Positions 1 to 9,446 are shown, counted from the stretch's first letter. The stretch: 64,000 bases of DNA from Acetivibrio thermocellus ATCC 27405 (GCF_000015865.1 NC_009012.1:3465081-3529080); one strand, 5' to 3'. Notes: generated from the letters alone by a model not told the origin. Made by a program: numbers and translations.

Positions 1-597
1 AGGGATTTTAAACCCAAATACGTGAAAGACATAAGGACTATCAAAGAAGGGGATGCATGCCCCAAATGCGGAGCTCCTGTAAAGGTTGAATTCGGAATTG
101 AAGTTGGGCACATATTCAAGCTTGGAACCAAGTATTCGGAAGCTTTAGACTGCATATATCTTGATGAAACCGGCAAAGAAAGACCTATGATTATGGGATG
201 CTACGGTATAGGAATAAACAGGAGCATGGCCGCCGTAATTGAACAGAACAACGACGAAAACGGAATAATCTGGCCTATATCCATTGCACCATATCATGTA
301 ATTGTAATACCGGTAAATACCACCGACAGTGTTCAGATGGAGCTGGCCGAAAAGATATATACCCAGCTGGGAGAAATGGGCATTGAGGTACTGCTGGATG
401 ACAGGGACGAACGGCCGGGAGTCAAGTTCAAGGATGCCGACCTTATTGGTATTCCGATAAGGATAACTGTAGGAAAAAGAGCAGGAGAAGGCATTGTTGA
501 ATATAAGCTGAGGCGTGAAAAGGATTTTGCTGCAATTCCTTATGAGGAAGCAATTGCAAAAGCTAAAAAGGAAGTGGCCGAAGGCCTTAAAAAATAA
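1..597 (+). CDS. proS: Prolyl-tRNA synthetase, 3' portion (5' end outside window)
   Basis: This is the C-terminal part of prolyl-tRNA synthetase, which charges tRNA-Pro with proline in the cytoplasm. The frame is open from base 1, so the gene starts upstream of the window; the GTG at 22 is an internal codon. Near the start lies the class II synthetase motif 3, seen as [10 protein letters not shown], which binds ATP. The second half (from about [12 protein letters not shown] onward) is the usual alpha/beta anticodon-binding domain, ending near a run of lysines. The gene stops at TAA followed at once by TAG and then by a hairpin terminator. Identification is firm from motif 3 together with the anticodon domain. 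The length of the whole protein cannot be judged here. Confidence 0.93.
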
Positions 598-644
598 TAG
601 AGAAATTTTGGGACCGAAAGTTTAATTTGCAGGGCTTAAGCAAG

Positions 645-681
645 GAGTATCGCATGTTTGACATGTGGTACTCTTTTTTTT
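645..681 (+). terminator. Rho-independent terminator after proS
   Basis: The arms GAGTATCGCATG and CATGTGGTACTC pair with two G-U or mismatched positions around a short loop and are followed by a run of eight T. It sits about 50 bases after the proS stop. Confidence 0.8.
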
Positions 682-819
682 ATATAAAGTTTTTTATTTT
701 ATAGCTTGCTTATGTAAATAATTCATTTAAATTTGTCAATACTATAATCAACACTGTATAAACAACTATAATTTCATTTTAATTGTATGTTTAATTTGAT
801 GACTTGGAGGGATTTTTTC

Positions 820-1662
820 ATGAAAAGGAAGATGGTCTTACTAATTGTTCTTGCCCTTGTTCTGGCAGGGAGCACGGGTCTTTTGGGGCTTAGCTTCCAG
901 AATGCTTCGGCGGCCACTTCTTTCCAAAGGGTAAATTTTGTAACCGGAGTGGTGACTGCTGACAGTTTAAATGTAAGACAGGGTCCGTCTACCAAATTTC
1001 CTGTTGTATGTGTACTTAAGAAAGGACAGACTGTTAATGTATTTGGGAAACTGGGGGATTGGTACGCAATTTATGAACCTGCTACCGGATGTGTGGGAGC
1101 GGTATCTTCAAAGTATATCAAGCAGCAGGGTACTACCACAACTCAAACAACCAAAAAACCAGCGAAGACTTCCGCGCCAAAAGCACCGGCACCAACACCG
1201 GCAAAAGCTTCACCTGCACCGACTGCCGCAGTTAAGACAAGTCCGGCTGCCCAAGTAACTTCGACACCGGTTACAGGTCTGAATGCAGATGAGCAGTTGA
1301 CGCTGGAACTTATTAACAAGGAAAGAACGAAAGCGGGCCTTGAGCCACTCAAAATTGATGCAGAGCTGCAGAAAGTGGCAAGGCTCAAAGCGAAGGATAT
1401 GGTTGAAAAGAACTATTTCTCCCACCAGTCCCCGACATATGGTTCGCCTTTTGACATGATGAGACAGTTTAACATAAGCTTTAGGACAGCAGGGGAAAAT
1501 ATTGCAGGAAATCGTACGGTAGAAGGAGCCGTTCAGTCCTGGATGAACTCGGAAGGACACAGGAAGAATATATTAAACGCCAATTTCAATTATACCGGAA
1601 TCGGTGTTGTCGAAAGTCCTCAATACGGTAAGATGTTTGTACAAATGTTTATCGGCAAATAA
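820..1662 (+). CDS. Secreted SH3-domain plus CAP (SCP/YkwD-like) protein
   Basis: An exported protein of about 280 residues. The ATG at 820 is chosen over the one at 787 because TTGGAGGG lies 8-10 bases before it and a typical signal peptide (MKRK, then a hydrophobic run, ending near NASAA) follows directly. Residues about 40-95 form a bacterial SH3 domain (ADSLNVRQGPSTKFP, then GDWYAIY), usually a wall- or peptide-binding module. A Thr/Pro/Ala/Lys-rich linker follows. Residues about 155-280 are a CAP domain with the family signatures HQSPTYGSPFD, GENIAG and GHRKNILN. Family members of the YkwD type are common in spore-formers and wall fractions, but their activity is poorly defined. The gene stands alone between two terminators. 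Confidence 0.88.
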   Translation: MKRKMVLLIVLALVLAGSTGLLGLSFQNASAATSFQRVNFVTGVVTADSLNVRQGPSTKFPVVCVLKKGQTVNVFGKLGDWYAIYEPATGCVGAVSSKYIKQQGTTTTQTTKKPAKTSAPKAPAPTPAKASPAPTAAVKTSPAAQVTSTPVTGLNADEQLTLELINKERTKAGLEPLKIDAELQKVARLKAKDMVEKNYFSHQSPTYGSPFDMMRQFNISFRTAGENIAGNRTVEGAVQSWMNSEGHRKNILNANFNYTGIGVVESPQYGKMFVQMFIGK

Positions 1663-1677
1663 GCTAAGAAAAATTTA

Positions 1678-1713
1678 GAATCTGCAGGAAAAAAACTCCT
1701 GCAGATTTTTTAT
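1678..1713. terminator. Bidirectional terminator between CAP gene and pectin methylesterase gene
   Basis: The perfect stem AATCTGCAGGA / TCCTGCAGATT is flanked by A-rich sequence on the left and a T run on the right, so it can end transcription from both converging genes. Confidence 0.85.
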
Positions 1714-1714
1714 T

Positions 1715-3418
1715 TTATACAGGCAATTGTGTAATTGTTTTCAACAAAAATCTCTTTAATATGGAATAATCCACTGAGTCAACGGAGCCGTTTCTATTCA
1801 GGTCTGCCGCCTTAAGTTTTTCCTCCGTCAAATCTATTTGTTTAAGTATGTATCTTTTTAATAATGAATAGTCGCTTGAGTTTACCAGTCCGTCTCCGTT
1901 CAAATCACCATATACTATATTTTGATTGTTTTGTTTAACTATGACAATATAATTCACAGCCCCGCTTGAAGCCCCATTAGGACCAAGGGTTACAACGGAG
2001 TTTGCACTGAAATTCTTTTTGTAAAGGTTGTAGGTAACCTGTGGTGAACCGTCGTCGGTTATTGTCAGTGAGGTTTTGGTCCAATCGTTAAGCCATGACG
2101 GTATGGTTGCAACCCTTGAGTCCAGACCCACATATACGGTTATGTCAGCTTTGGCGGTAAAGTAGGCCAGGTCTTCTGTGGATTTTTTCGAGTCACAGGC
2201 TGTCCTGATCCATTCGGAGCCAAGGAACTCATTTGGAATTGTGACAAACTTGTATGTTCTGTCACCAAAAACTGTATCACCAACCCGTAAATTCGACTGT
2301 ATGGACCAATTGGACGAATTTGCCGAATCCTTTACCGTTAATGATTTTATCAATTGGCCGTCCATTGGGGTTGGAGCCGGTGTTGAGGTGGGTTTTTGAG
2401 TCGGTGTTAAAGTTGACGTTTGAGACACGAGCGCAACCGGATTCCAATTGTCAGTACCTTTTAATAGGTTTTGCGGAGTAAATTTTGCGGCTTCGGCGTA
2501 TGACAACTGTCTTCTCGATGAGTTGACCACCGCTCCCGGGCCTGTGTTTTTGTACTCAAAAAAGCGCGCATTTTCAGGCAAATTACCACTCATGCTGGTC
2601 CAGCCGGACTCCTTTATATGCGCTCCCAAATAACATGTTTTGTAAACTACATATGCATTGGGACGCCAGGGTCTTCCAAGATATGTTGAATTTTTGGGAG
2701 CATCGCTTGTCAATCTGCAGTTTAAGAACAGAAATCCGTAATTTTCGAGATCAGTGCTTGCAGCAGTGACATATCCCCCTTTGGGTGTTGAAACAATTTC
2801 GCAGTTTTCAAATACAGCTGTGGCGCCGCCAAATATAAAATCCGTGTCACCTATGATTTTGCAGTTCACATAATACTGTCTGCCCGAGTGTGCATACAAG
2901 GTATCCTGATTTCCGATAAAAATACAATTTTTGATTATTTGCCTGTCGCCGCGGATATAAGCAGCTACGGCTTGCTTGTCTTTTACGTCGATACTTTCAT
3001 CAAAGGAATTTTCAATTGTGATGTTTTCAAGGATTGTGTCAGTTCCATAGAGATAGAATGATGCGGAACCGGATGTACCGTATGTGGTGCCGTCAGGTTT
3101 TAGTTTACCCGCATAATTGTCATATGTAATGATTGTTTTTGTATTGCTTTCTCCGATGAGGTGTATGTTGTTTTTCCTGATTGTAACAACTTCTTTGTAT
3201 GTACCGTTTTTGACAAATATAACGGTTCTTTTTGAACTGTTTGACGGTACTGAATCAATTGCGGCCTGTATGGTTGTGAAATTGCCTGTACCGTCTTTGG
3301 CAACTATTATATCCGCATTGACCGCTGCGGAAGACACAAGCTGAATTCTATTGATTAGTAAAAAGAACAGGCAAAGATTAATGCATAGTAAAAGTAATAT
3401 TTTTTTGTTTTTTATCAT
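1715..3418 (-). CDS. Cellulosomal pectin methylesterase (CE8) with dockerin
   Basis: A 567-residue exported enzyme that removes methyl esters from pectin (homogalacturonan) outside the cell. Signal peptide about 1-31. Residues about 33-325 are a family 8 carbohydrate esterase: GNQDTLYA and GDTDFIFGGA carry the two catalytic aspartates and YLGRPW carries the conserved arginine. A Thr/Pro linker (about 334-352) leads to a region of about 140 residues (GQLIKSLTVKDSANSSNW to IVIVKQNNQ) that I cannot place with certainty. A type I dockerin follows (GDLNGDGLVNSSDYSLLKRY, then ADLNRNGSVDSVDYSILKRF), which docks the enzyme on the CipA scaffoldin. The pectate lyase gene lies 254 bases upstream on the same strand and would act on the de-esterified product. 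Confidence 0.92.
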   Translation of the reverse strand: MIKNKKILLLLCINLCLFFLLINRIQLVSSAAVNADIIVAKDGTGNFTTIQAAIDSVPSNSSKRTVIFVKNGTYKEVVTIRKNNIHLIGESNTKTIITYDNYAGKLKPDGTTYGTSGSASFYLYGTDTILENITIENSFDESIDVKDKQAVAAYIRGDRQIIKNCIFIGNQDTLYAHSGRQYYVNCKIIGDTDFIFGGATAVFENCEIVSTPKGGYVTAASTDLENYGFLFLNCRLTSDAPKNSTYLGRPWRPNAYVVYKTCYLGAHIKESGWTSMSGNLPENARFFEYKNTGPGAVVNSSRRQLSYAEAAKFTPQNLLKGTDNWNPVALVSQTSTLTPTQKPTSTPAPTPMDGQLIKSLTVKDSANSSNWSIQSNLRVGDTVFGDRTYKFVTIPNEFLGSEWIRTACDSKKSTEDLAYFTAKADITVYVGLDSRVATIPSWLNDWTKTSLTITDDGSPQVTYNLYKKNFSANSVVTLGPNGASSGAVNYIVIVKQNNQNIVYGDLNGDGLVNSSDYSLLKRYILKQIDLTEEKLKAADLNRNGSVDSVDYSILKRFLLKTITQLPV

Positions 3419-3579
3419 GTTCTCATCTCCATTTTTATTTTTTATGTCTTTTATTTTAAGATTCGAGGTTTATGCAACATTTGAGCGGGGATTTATAAAA
3501 AGGGGAAGAGATTTTTATATAGTAATTTTATGTAAAATAGATGTGGAAGCGTAAAATTTTAAATATTATTACGATACAA

Positions 3580-3611
3580 GATAAAGGGATGCCATATTGG
3601 AATCCCTTATC
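3580..3611. other. Hairpin between the pectin lyase and esterase genes
   Basis: GATAAAGGGAT and ATCCCTTATC can pair across a short loop. It lies downstream of the lyase gene on the minus strand, but no clear T run follows, so calling it a terminator is uncertain. Confidence 0.4.
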
Positions 3612-3672
3612 CTGCACTAATTGGAATTAATAATTTTCATATGCATTTCTGGTTTGTTTGGACTAACTTTCA

Positions 3673-5343
3673 TTAATTTCTCCTTATTTCGAGTTTATCG
3701 ATGTTGGGACCTCCGTCTGATGATGTGCCGGTAACTCTGATTTTGTTAACTCCGGAATTTAATGAGGCAGTTATACTCTTGGTCTGCCACTGTGTCCATG
3801 ACCCTGTTCCTCCAAATACAACACCGGAGGCAACGATATTACCGTTTACGCTTATGTCAACCGTCCTGTTTGACGAAGTTCCGTTTGCATATGTAAGTGT
3901 CAGGGTATATGTTCCTGCATTAGCTATGTTCAGTGTCCATTCGATATATCCGCCGGGTACATTGTCATAATTTACATAGCCTGTTCCTGTGTAGCCTGCA
4001 TTTTTTGTTTCAAATATAGCGCCGCTGAAAACTGCATCTTCAGCCTGGTAAGTCGCGGTTCCGTTATATGGCAACAAGTCGATCGAACCCAGTAAGAATC
4101 TTCTTAATACAGTATAATCAGAGGAGTTTACTTTACCGTCGAGATTTACATCCGCTGCTTTAAGCTGTTCATTTGTAAAGCTTATGGAACCAAGAAGGTA
4201 TCTTTTCATTAATGAATAGTCAGTTGAATTTGTCCTGCCGTCATTATTCAAATCTCCGTACACTATACTTGCAGGTGTTGGTGTTGCAGTAGGGGTATTT
4301 GAAGGTGACGGTGTGGGGGAGAATGTTCCCGGGACATTTAACGTTGCTCCCGCCCCTGCTTCAATCTTTTCTTTAAGTCCCGCGGTCGGTTCGACGGTGT
4401 ATTGATAGGGAGGAACGAAAGCAATACCTCTTCCGGTTGTTCCGCTACAATTTCCTATAAACAAATCATTAATGCTCTGGAGTACGGAGTCCGGAGAAGA
4501 AGTGCTAAAGTCAAAGCAATTTTTCATGTTAACGAAGACATTGCCTTCAGAGCGGATGTTTGCTTTGTAACCACAGCGAATGACATAATTGTTGCCGGGA
4601 GCGTCGAACAGGTTGTTGAAAATATGAACTTTTCCAAAACGGACACGGGGCATACGCTCTGTTACTCCCTTTGAATACCAGTTGTGATGATAGGTTACCC
4701 TAAGCCTTCCCTCGTCCTGCGCTGCGTTATTATCACTATGTCCGATCAGGCCTCCGAATGTGTGGCCTCCGTCCCTTGAAAACCAGTATTTGCACCAGGA
4801 AATGGTTATGTAATCGCTTCCGCGTTTTATGCTGAGATTTTCGTCGGTTGAGTCGGCCAAATCAAGGTGGTCAAACCAAATATGATGGGAATAGTCCGTA
4901 ACGGTCACGGCATCGCCGTCTGCACCGTTTCCTCTTATTTTAAGGTTTCTCAATATAACGTTGGATGAGCCTTTAAACGTCCAACTGCCTGTCGTTGCGC
5001 CGGGTAAGCCGATGATGGTTTTGTTGGATCCTACGGTATAGTTGCCGCCGATGTTTCCCTGTACGTAAATAACTCTTGGAGTGTTATCTTTGACAAGATT
5101 TTGAAGTTCACTTGCACTTGTTACAATCACCGGTGCAGCATTTCCGCCACCTGTGGTTCCTCCGGCTTCCGACGCCCATCCTATAGGTCTATCCAAAGGT
5201 GACACGGTCTGGGCATAAGTGGTGGTTGCAGGTAAGAACGAGGCTACTATTAATGAAGCCGTTAACGTTAAAGAAGCAAATAATATTAAAGAAATTGCCA
5301 ACATTGAAGAAATACATTTTACCCAACATCTGGACACAATCAT
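3673..5343 (-). CDS. Cellulosomal pectate lyase (PL1) with dockerin and CBM35
   Basis: A 556-residue exported lyase that cleaves polygalacturonate by beta-elimination with calcium. Signal peptide about 1-44. Residues about 46-345 are a PL1 parallel beta-helix: DHLDLADSTDENLS gives the calcium-binding aspartates, and VTERMPRVRFGKVHIFNN contains the catalytic arginine region. A Pro/Thr/Ser linker precedes a type I dockerin (GDLNNDGRTNSTDYSLMKRY, ADVNLDGKVNSSDYTVLRRF). The last about 125 residues (YQAEDAVFSG to IDKLEIRR) form a family 35-like carbohydrate-binding module, so the dockerin is internal rather than terminal. The ATG at 5343 has AGGAGGG just before it. With the downstream CE8 gene it forms a two-gene pectin-degrading set. 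Confidence 0.93.
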   Translation of the reverse strand: MIVSRCWVKCISSMLAISLILFASLTLTASLIVASFLPATTTYAQTVSPLDRPIGWASEAGGTTGGGNAAPVIVTSASELQNLVKDNTPRVIYVQGNIGGNYTVGSNKTIIGLPGATTGSWTFKGSSNVILRNLKIRGNGADGDAVTVTDYSHHIWFDHLDLADSTDENLSIKRGSDYITISWCKYWFSRDGGHTFGGLIGHSDNNAAQDEGRLRVTYHHNWYSKGVTERMPRVRFGKVHIFNNLFDAPGNNYVIRCGYKANIRSEGNVFVNMKNCFDFSTSSPDSVLQSINDLFIGNCSGTTGRGIAFVPPYQYTVEPTAGLKEKIEAGAGATLNVPGTFSPTPSPSNTPTATPTPASIVYGDLNNDGRTNSTDYSLMKRYLLGSISFTNEQLKAADVNLDGKVNSSDYTVLRRFLLGSIDLLPYNGTATYQAEDAVFSGAIFETKNAGYTGTGYVNYDNVPGGYIEWTLNIANAGTYTLTLTYANGTSSNRTVDISVNGNIVASGVVFGGTGSWTQWQTKSITASLNSGVNKIRVTGTSSDGGPNIDKLEIRRN

Positions 5344-5639
5344 CCCTCCTAATTTTTGTTTACAATTATTACAATTATTTTTATAATTTTAGATTCAAAC
5401 CTTTTATATTAATAATACGTATCAAGGGTCGTATTTCATTGGGAGTTTAAATAAGAAATCAGACTTTTTTTATCATACAATAAAGCTATTGTTTTTCTTA
5501 TTTTAAACTACAGCAAAAAGATTTTTTGTTGGAATTTGTATAAAAATGTTGACGTAATATATTTGGTAATTTATAATATTTGCGGTAATGATTGTTCAAA
5601 TTGCTATCTATATCATATTCATCAAAGGGAGGAATTAAT

Positions 5640-6268
5640 TTGTTTACTAAGGAAAAGATTACATCTGTAGCAATGATTTTTGTACTGTTAATCAATACGT
5701 TTTTAAGTTCTATAGGTGTTGTTTATGCACTGGATGATGGGAGCGAAGAACTAATAGTTGATGAAGTGATTGATAGTATTATGGAAGAAGATTGCGAAAA
5801 TCACAAAGAAAACCAGGAAAAGAACGAAGTACAAAAAAAAGAAAATGAAGAAGATAGATATATTAGCGTAGATACGGAAGTATATCGGCCGAATTCTTTT
5901 GATGCTTTAGCTCAATTTGATTTAAGCATTGAAACTGTATCAATTGAAGAACAAACGTATACAATTTGCGGATATTTGGATTCAGATTTTACATATGGAC
6001 AAAATAAAGCTGCATTTTTCAAATCGGGATTTAATGTTGCTATAAGAGGTACTAATCTTTATGACATAACAGATGAAAATGGGTATTTTGAAATAAATGG
6101 AGTTCCATCAGGTACGCATACTTTGGTGATAACAAGGCCTTATTACCTTGATGAAACAATTACTAATATTGTAACAGGATTTGAGGATAGAGTTGAAATA
6201 AGCACTGTTGCAAAGCCTATAAAAATGACGGCAGGTAATATAGTAGTTGATGGCACTATTAATCAAAG
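5640..6268 (+). pseudogene. 5' part of a secreted protein gene, cut off by an IS21-type element
   Basis: The TTG at 5640 is the likely start: GGGAGG lies 6 bases upstream and a signal peptide (about residues 1-30, ending GVVYA) follows directly. Residues about 35-85 are acidic and charged. Residues about 120-190 resemble a carboxypeptidase-regulatory-like beta-sandwich repeat (GYFEINGVPSGTHTLVI). The last native residues (IKMTAGNIVVDGTINQS) look like the first half of a dockerin-like calcium loop. The frame then runs into the IS21 end and stops at 6365, so the real C terminus is missing. It may be the N-terminal part of a large surface or toxin protein whose remains lie after 8435, but that link is inference. 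Function unknown. Confidence 0.6.
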
Positions 6269-6367
6269 TGTTTTTGGCAAGATAAAATTTCTCACTTTTG
6301 CAAAATTTTTCCCCAAGGCACCGGTGGGGAATTTTTATGTAAACCTTGTTATTTCACACATCTAATT

Positions 6368-7093
6368 TCATGTATTCAACCTCGATTCCCGCATTCTGTT
6401 GCTTTGTCCGAAAAACAACAGTAAGTGGCAATGGTGAAGTATTCGATCAACAATTGCTCCTGTCATCTGTTCATCATAGAATATATTCACCCATCTTGAA
6501 AATTCTATGTTGGTGTTGATAATCACCGCTTTATTCTCATATCGTTCGGATATTACCTCAAACAGAAGCTGTGCCCCTATCCTGTCCAATGGAACATATC
6601 TCCATTCATCACAAATCAACAGCTCAGCTTTGTTCAGTTTTTTCAGAAAACTTGATAACGTTCCCACTCTTTTCTCTTCTGCAAGTTTGTTTACAAGTGC
6701 CGATGTCCTGAAAAATCTTACCTCATAACCCCTCTTGCAGGCTTCTACGCCTAATGCTATGGAAAGATGAGTCTTACCGGTCCCTACATTCCCATACATG
6801 ACTATATTCGTCTTGTTTTTCACAAATTCACATTCTTTTAGATATTCCGGAGTAATATCACCAGGAAGGGTTACCTCATCAAACCTGAAACTCTCAAATG
6901 TCTTGATAGTATAAAAACCCGCTTTCCTCAGTAACTTAGCATTCCTTGTTTTCTCACGGTGTATAATCTCAGACTTAAGAAGCTTAAGCAAATATTCCTG
7001 GTGATTGTCAGCTTGTATCTTACCCGACATTTCCACAATATTTCGGCTTAACCGAAGTTTCTTGCAACAGGCCGCAATTTCAGATGTCAGCAT
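6368..7093 (-). CDS. istB: IS21-family helper ATPase IstB
   Basis: A 241-residue AAA+ ATPase that helps the IstA transposase select and remodel target DNA. Walker A is GNVGTGKTHLS, Walker B LLICDEW, and a sensor-like NTNIEFSRW follows; length matches the usual 245-260. The position after the aspartate normally reads LGYVP but here is WRYVP. The start overlaps the end of the istA remnant by 7 bases, as in intact IS21 operons. It could still be expressed and act on other IS21 copies, but the partner transposase here is broken. Confidence 0.88.
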   Translation of the reverse strand: MLTSEIAACCKKLRLSRNIVEMSGKIQADNHQEYLLKLLKSEIIHREKTRNAKLLRKAGFYTIKTFESFRFDEVTLPGDITPEYLKECEFVKNKTNIVMYGNVGTGKTHLSIALGVEACKRGYEVRFFRTSALVNKLAEEKRVGTLSSFLKKLNKAELLICDEWRYVPLDRIGAQLLFEVISERYENKAVIINTNIEFSRWVNIFYDEQMTGAIVDRILHHCHLLLFFGQSNRMRESRLNT

Positions 7094-8342
7094 CTTTCTT
7101 CACCTGCCTTTCTGAGACTTCTATCATAGGCCAAAAGATTTGGCTCATATCTTTCTAATTTCGGTATATAATCCTGTAACTGTACCGGTTCAAGCTGCAA
7201 TACTTTTTCATGCAGCCAACTGTGTAAATTTATCAGGCTGTCCAAATCTGTAGCCCCATATGCCAATGCGGTACTTACGGTTTCAACTGCACTTTCAAAA
7301 CTGCTTTTCTGTGTTAAATCAGCAATGGCTTTCAATACTTTTCCCTTCTCTTGCTTACTTACGCTTTCCATATATTCTCTTAATGGCTGTGGAAGCATCT
7401 GATATATCCCTATATATTTCAATGCTCCCGGGTGCCGAGCCAGTTGATTAAGATAGGGGCAACCACTTTATACTTTGCTGTTTATAGTTACCGTACAGCC
7501 TGGCGTGACGTACTATCTCCCGATAGCTTTCATCAAGTATTATTACATTATTAGCAGTCAGTTTAATTAATATATAGCCTTTTTATATAGCCTTTTTCGT
7601 GTCCGGCGTTTACATTGCAAAATACCGCTTCAAATCCATAATGCTCCATAAATCTTATGAAGTCGTCTGTCAGGTTACTACCCCCGCCTTTAATTACCTT
7701 GGTAACTATGGTACTTGCATTATCAAACCATATCTTTGGGGATACACCTCCTATGTGTTCAAATATTGTCTTTAAACCTTCGAATAAACATTCCTGGTTC
7801 TCTCCTTTAAATAGCTGAGTGTATCCTTTATTACTGTAAGGAAAAGACAGATTAAGGTATTTACCGTTATATAATTTGCCGTTTTCATAAAAGTCAGCGT
7901 CTCCAAAGTCTACTTGTGCTTCGCCGGGTACATGCTCTAATGGTAAAAAGCCATTCTTTTCGCTAAAGAGCTCTTTTTTCTTCATTGCCACATATGCTGC
8001 CACAGTTCTATATGAACAATTAAAATCATCTTTGTATCTCTCCACTAACCGGTCATATACTTGTTTTGCTGTGTGTCTTTGCTTCCGTCTGGACTTTTTA
8101 TCTTAATTAAGCCATGAATCGATATCAGCCTTAAACGGTTCAAGCTTAGAAAAAGATGGTTGTTTCTTCAGTTTTGGTAACTCTTTGTTCCAATCCTCTT
8201 TGTACAGATAGTTTCTTACTGTTTTACGGTCATGACCTGTTTCTTTTGCTATCTGGCTAATATTTTTTCCTTCCTCAAAGTACATTTTTATGATATTCTT
8301 AATTTGGGTCATTGATAGCATCCTCCAATCCTCCTTGTACAC
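7087..8342 (-). pseudogene. istA: IS21-family transposase IstA, broken by a stop, a deletion and a frameshift
   Basis: Three pieces of one transposase. 8103-8342 gives the N-terminal helix-turn-helix (ISQIAKETGHDRKTVRNYL). A TAA at 8103-8105 then interrupts what reads on in the same frame as DKKSRRKQRHTAKQVYDRL, so this is a simple nonsense change. 7563-8102 carries part of the DDE catalytic core (VPGEAQVDFGDADF and PKIWFDNAS) but ends right after NAGHEKG, where intact proteins continue for roughly another hundred residues. The frame resumes as KLTANNVIILDESYREIVRH and, after one more shift near 7450, as the C-terminal 7087-7422 segment. The total of about 418 codons is well below the usual 500 or so. 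Not functional. Confidence 0.85.
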
Positions 8343-8435
8343 GTTTTCTGCTCATATACAAGGATATTATTTTGGTGTGGTGTCTTCAATGGCCTTTTGC
8401 AATTATGGGGAATTTACTTTTGCAACTTTGTCCAT

Positions 8436-8867
8436 TTTTATTATGCAACAAATACAATAGGAAAAAAAGGAATAAAAGGCTTTGCTTCTGATATTAAAAA
8501 TGCTATCAATCTAAAAATTGGTGTTAAGGGTGCAGATAAGACAACTACACAACGATTAAAAACTAATTTACAATTGTTTGCTGAAAAAGAAACGAGTAGT
8601 ACTCTCAATTTACCACCGTATATTGACAATGCAGGAAAGTTTGTGAATTGGACAAAGCAATTTGAAAAAGTGAAAGTACCACTAACAACAGAACAAGTTG
8701 ATGAATTGGTTGCGCTAGCTAAAAAGTTTGGAGTAAAGGTAGAAGCTTCTGCAAGTGATTTAGCTGGGCATACAGGTAAAGCAGGTACAAATTGGGGTAT
8801 TCCGCATATTCATATTGGTGAAGCAAGAGTTCATATCCCAGTACCAAAAGGTTATCAACTACCATAA
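8436..8867 (+). pseudogene. C-terminal fragment of a polymorphic-toxin-like protein
   Basis: An open frame of about 143 codons that begins at the right end of the IS21 element with no convincing start codon or ribosome site, so it looks like the 3' end of a larger gene. It contains KTNLQLFAEKE, a linker I associate with the boundary before C-terminal toxin domains of Rhs/WapA-type proteins. It ends in a compact domain with a His-rich motif (GIPHIHIGEARVHIPVP) of the kind that forms metal or nuclease sites. The downstream gene starts 11 bases later, which fits a toxin followed by its immunity gene. The toxin family and activity are not established; the N-terminal delivery part is missing or belongs to the fragment at 5640. 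Confidence 0.55.
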
Positions 8868-8878
8868 GGAGGATTTTT

Positions 8879-9400
8879 ATGAAATTCAGAATACTTGGAG
8901 ATTCAATTATAACGTCAAATAGCGCATATAAAGGTCTTTACAGAGAAGAACCTATATACATAGAAGATGACGAATTATATCCTTTTTGGGATTGGTATGC
9001 TACTGAGGCTGGTGATGGAGGGTATATTTCGGATATTGAAAAAGCAAAAAAACTTGTAGAGATGTATGCAAAAAAGGGAATATATTATGAAATCATCAGG
9101 ATTGAAGAGCAAGAAATTAGCACTAAAAATTGCTTCCTTGGTATAGATATTTGCACAAAAGGTGGATATTCTTTATTAGCGTCAAGACTTGAAAATTCTA
9201 ATACGACTAAAACAGAGATGGATGGCATTTTTGAATTAATAAAAGTATATTTTCAGGCAAAGCTTAACGAGCATTCTTTGTTTGCAAAAAATGAAGATGC
9301 AGACTTATTTCTTAAAGTTATAAATGAAATTCAACAATTGAGGCCGGGAATAATTGAGGAAGATATTTTTAAAAAGTATTATTTATATAAACAAGAATAA
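8879..9400 (+). CDS. Hypothetical protein, candidate immunity protein
   Basis: A 173-residue soluble, acidic protein with no signal peptide. AGGAGG ends 7 bases before the ATG. It has no motif I recognise; the sequence is rich in aromatic residues near the N terminus (EEPIYIEDDELYPFWDWYATEAGDGGY) and largely helical by appearance afterwards. Its position 11 bases after a toxin-like C terminus, its size, and its strong ribosome site all fit an immunity protein that neutralises that toxin, but this is inference from context. A terminator follows at once. Confidence 0.6.
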   Translation: MKFRILGDSIITSNSAYKGLYREEPIYIEDDELYPFWDWYATEAGDGGYISDIEKAKKLVEMYAKKGIYYEIIRIEEQEISTKNCFLGIDICTKGGYSLLASRLENSNTTKTEMDGIFELIKVYFQAKLNEHSLFAKNEDADLFLKVINEIQQLRPGIIEEDIFKKYYLYKQE

Positions 9401-9409
9401 ATATCGTTA

Positions 9410-9446
9410 TACAGGTCATATAGTTCAGCTGTATGACCTTTTTTTG
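9410..9446 (+). terminator. Terminator after the candidate immunity gene
   Basis: ACAGGTCATA and TGTATGACCT pair around a short loop and are followed by seven T. Confidence 0.85.

Larger units (their letters stand above)
6269..8434 (-). mobile_element. Decayed IS21-family insertion sequence (approximate ends)
   Basis: The element carries istB (apparently intact) and a broken istA. At the left, TTGGCAAG to TTTTGCAAAA (about 6274-6310) aligns imperfectly, about 22 of 32 positions, with the reverse complement of the right end (about 8390-8426, GTTGCAAAAGTAAATTCCCC and on). Repeated TTGCAAAA and TTCCCC blocks at both ends fit the multiple terminal repeats of IS21 elements. The outer limits are estimates based on TG and CA ends; no target-site duplication is visible. 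It separates a secreted-protein 5' fragment on the left from a toxin-like 3' fragment on the right. Confidence 0.7.
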
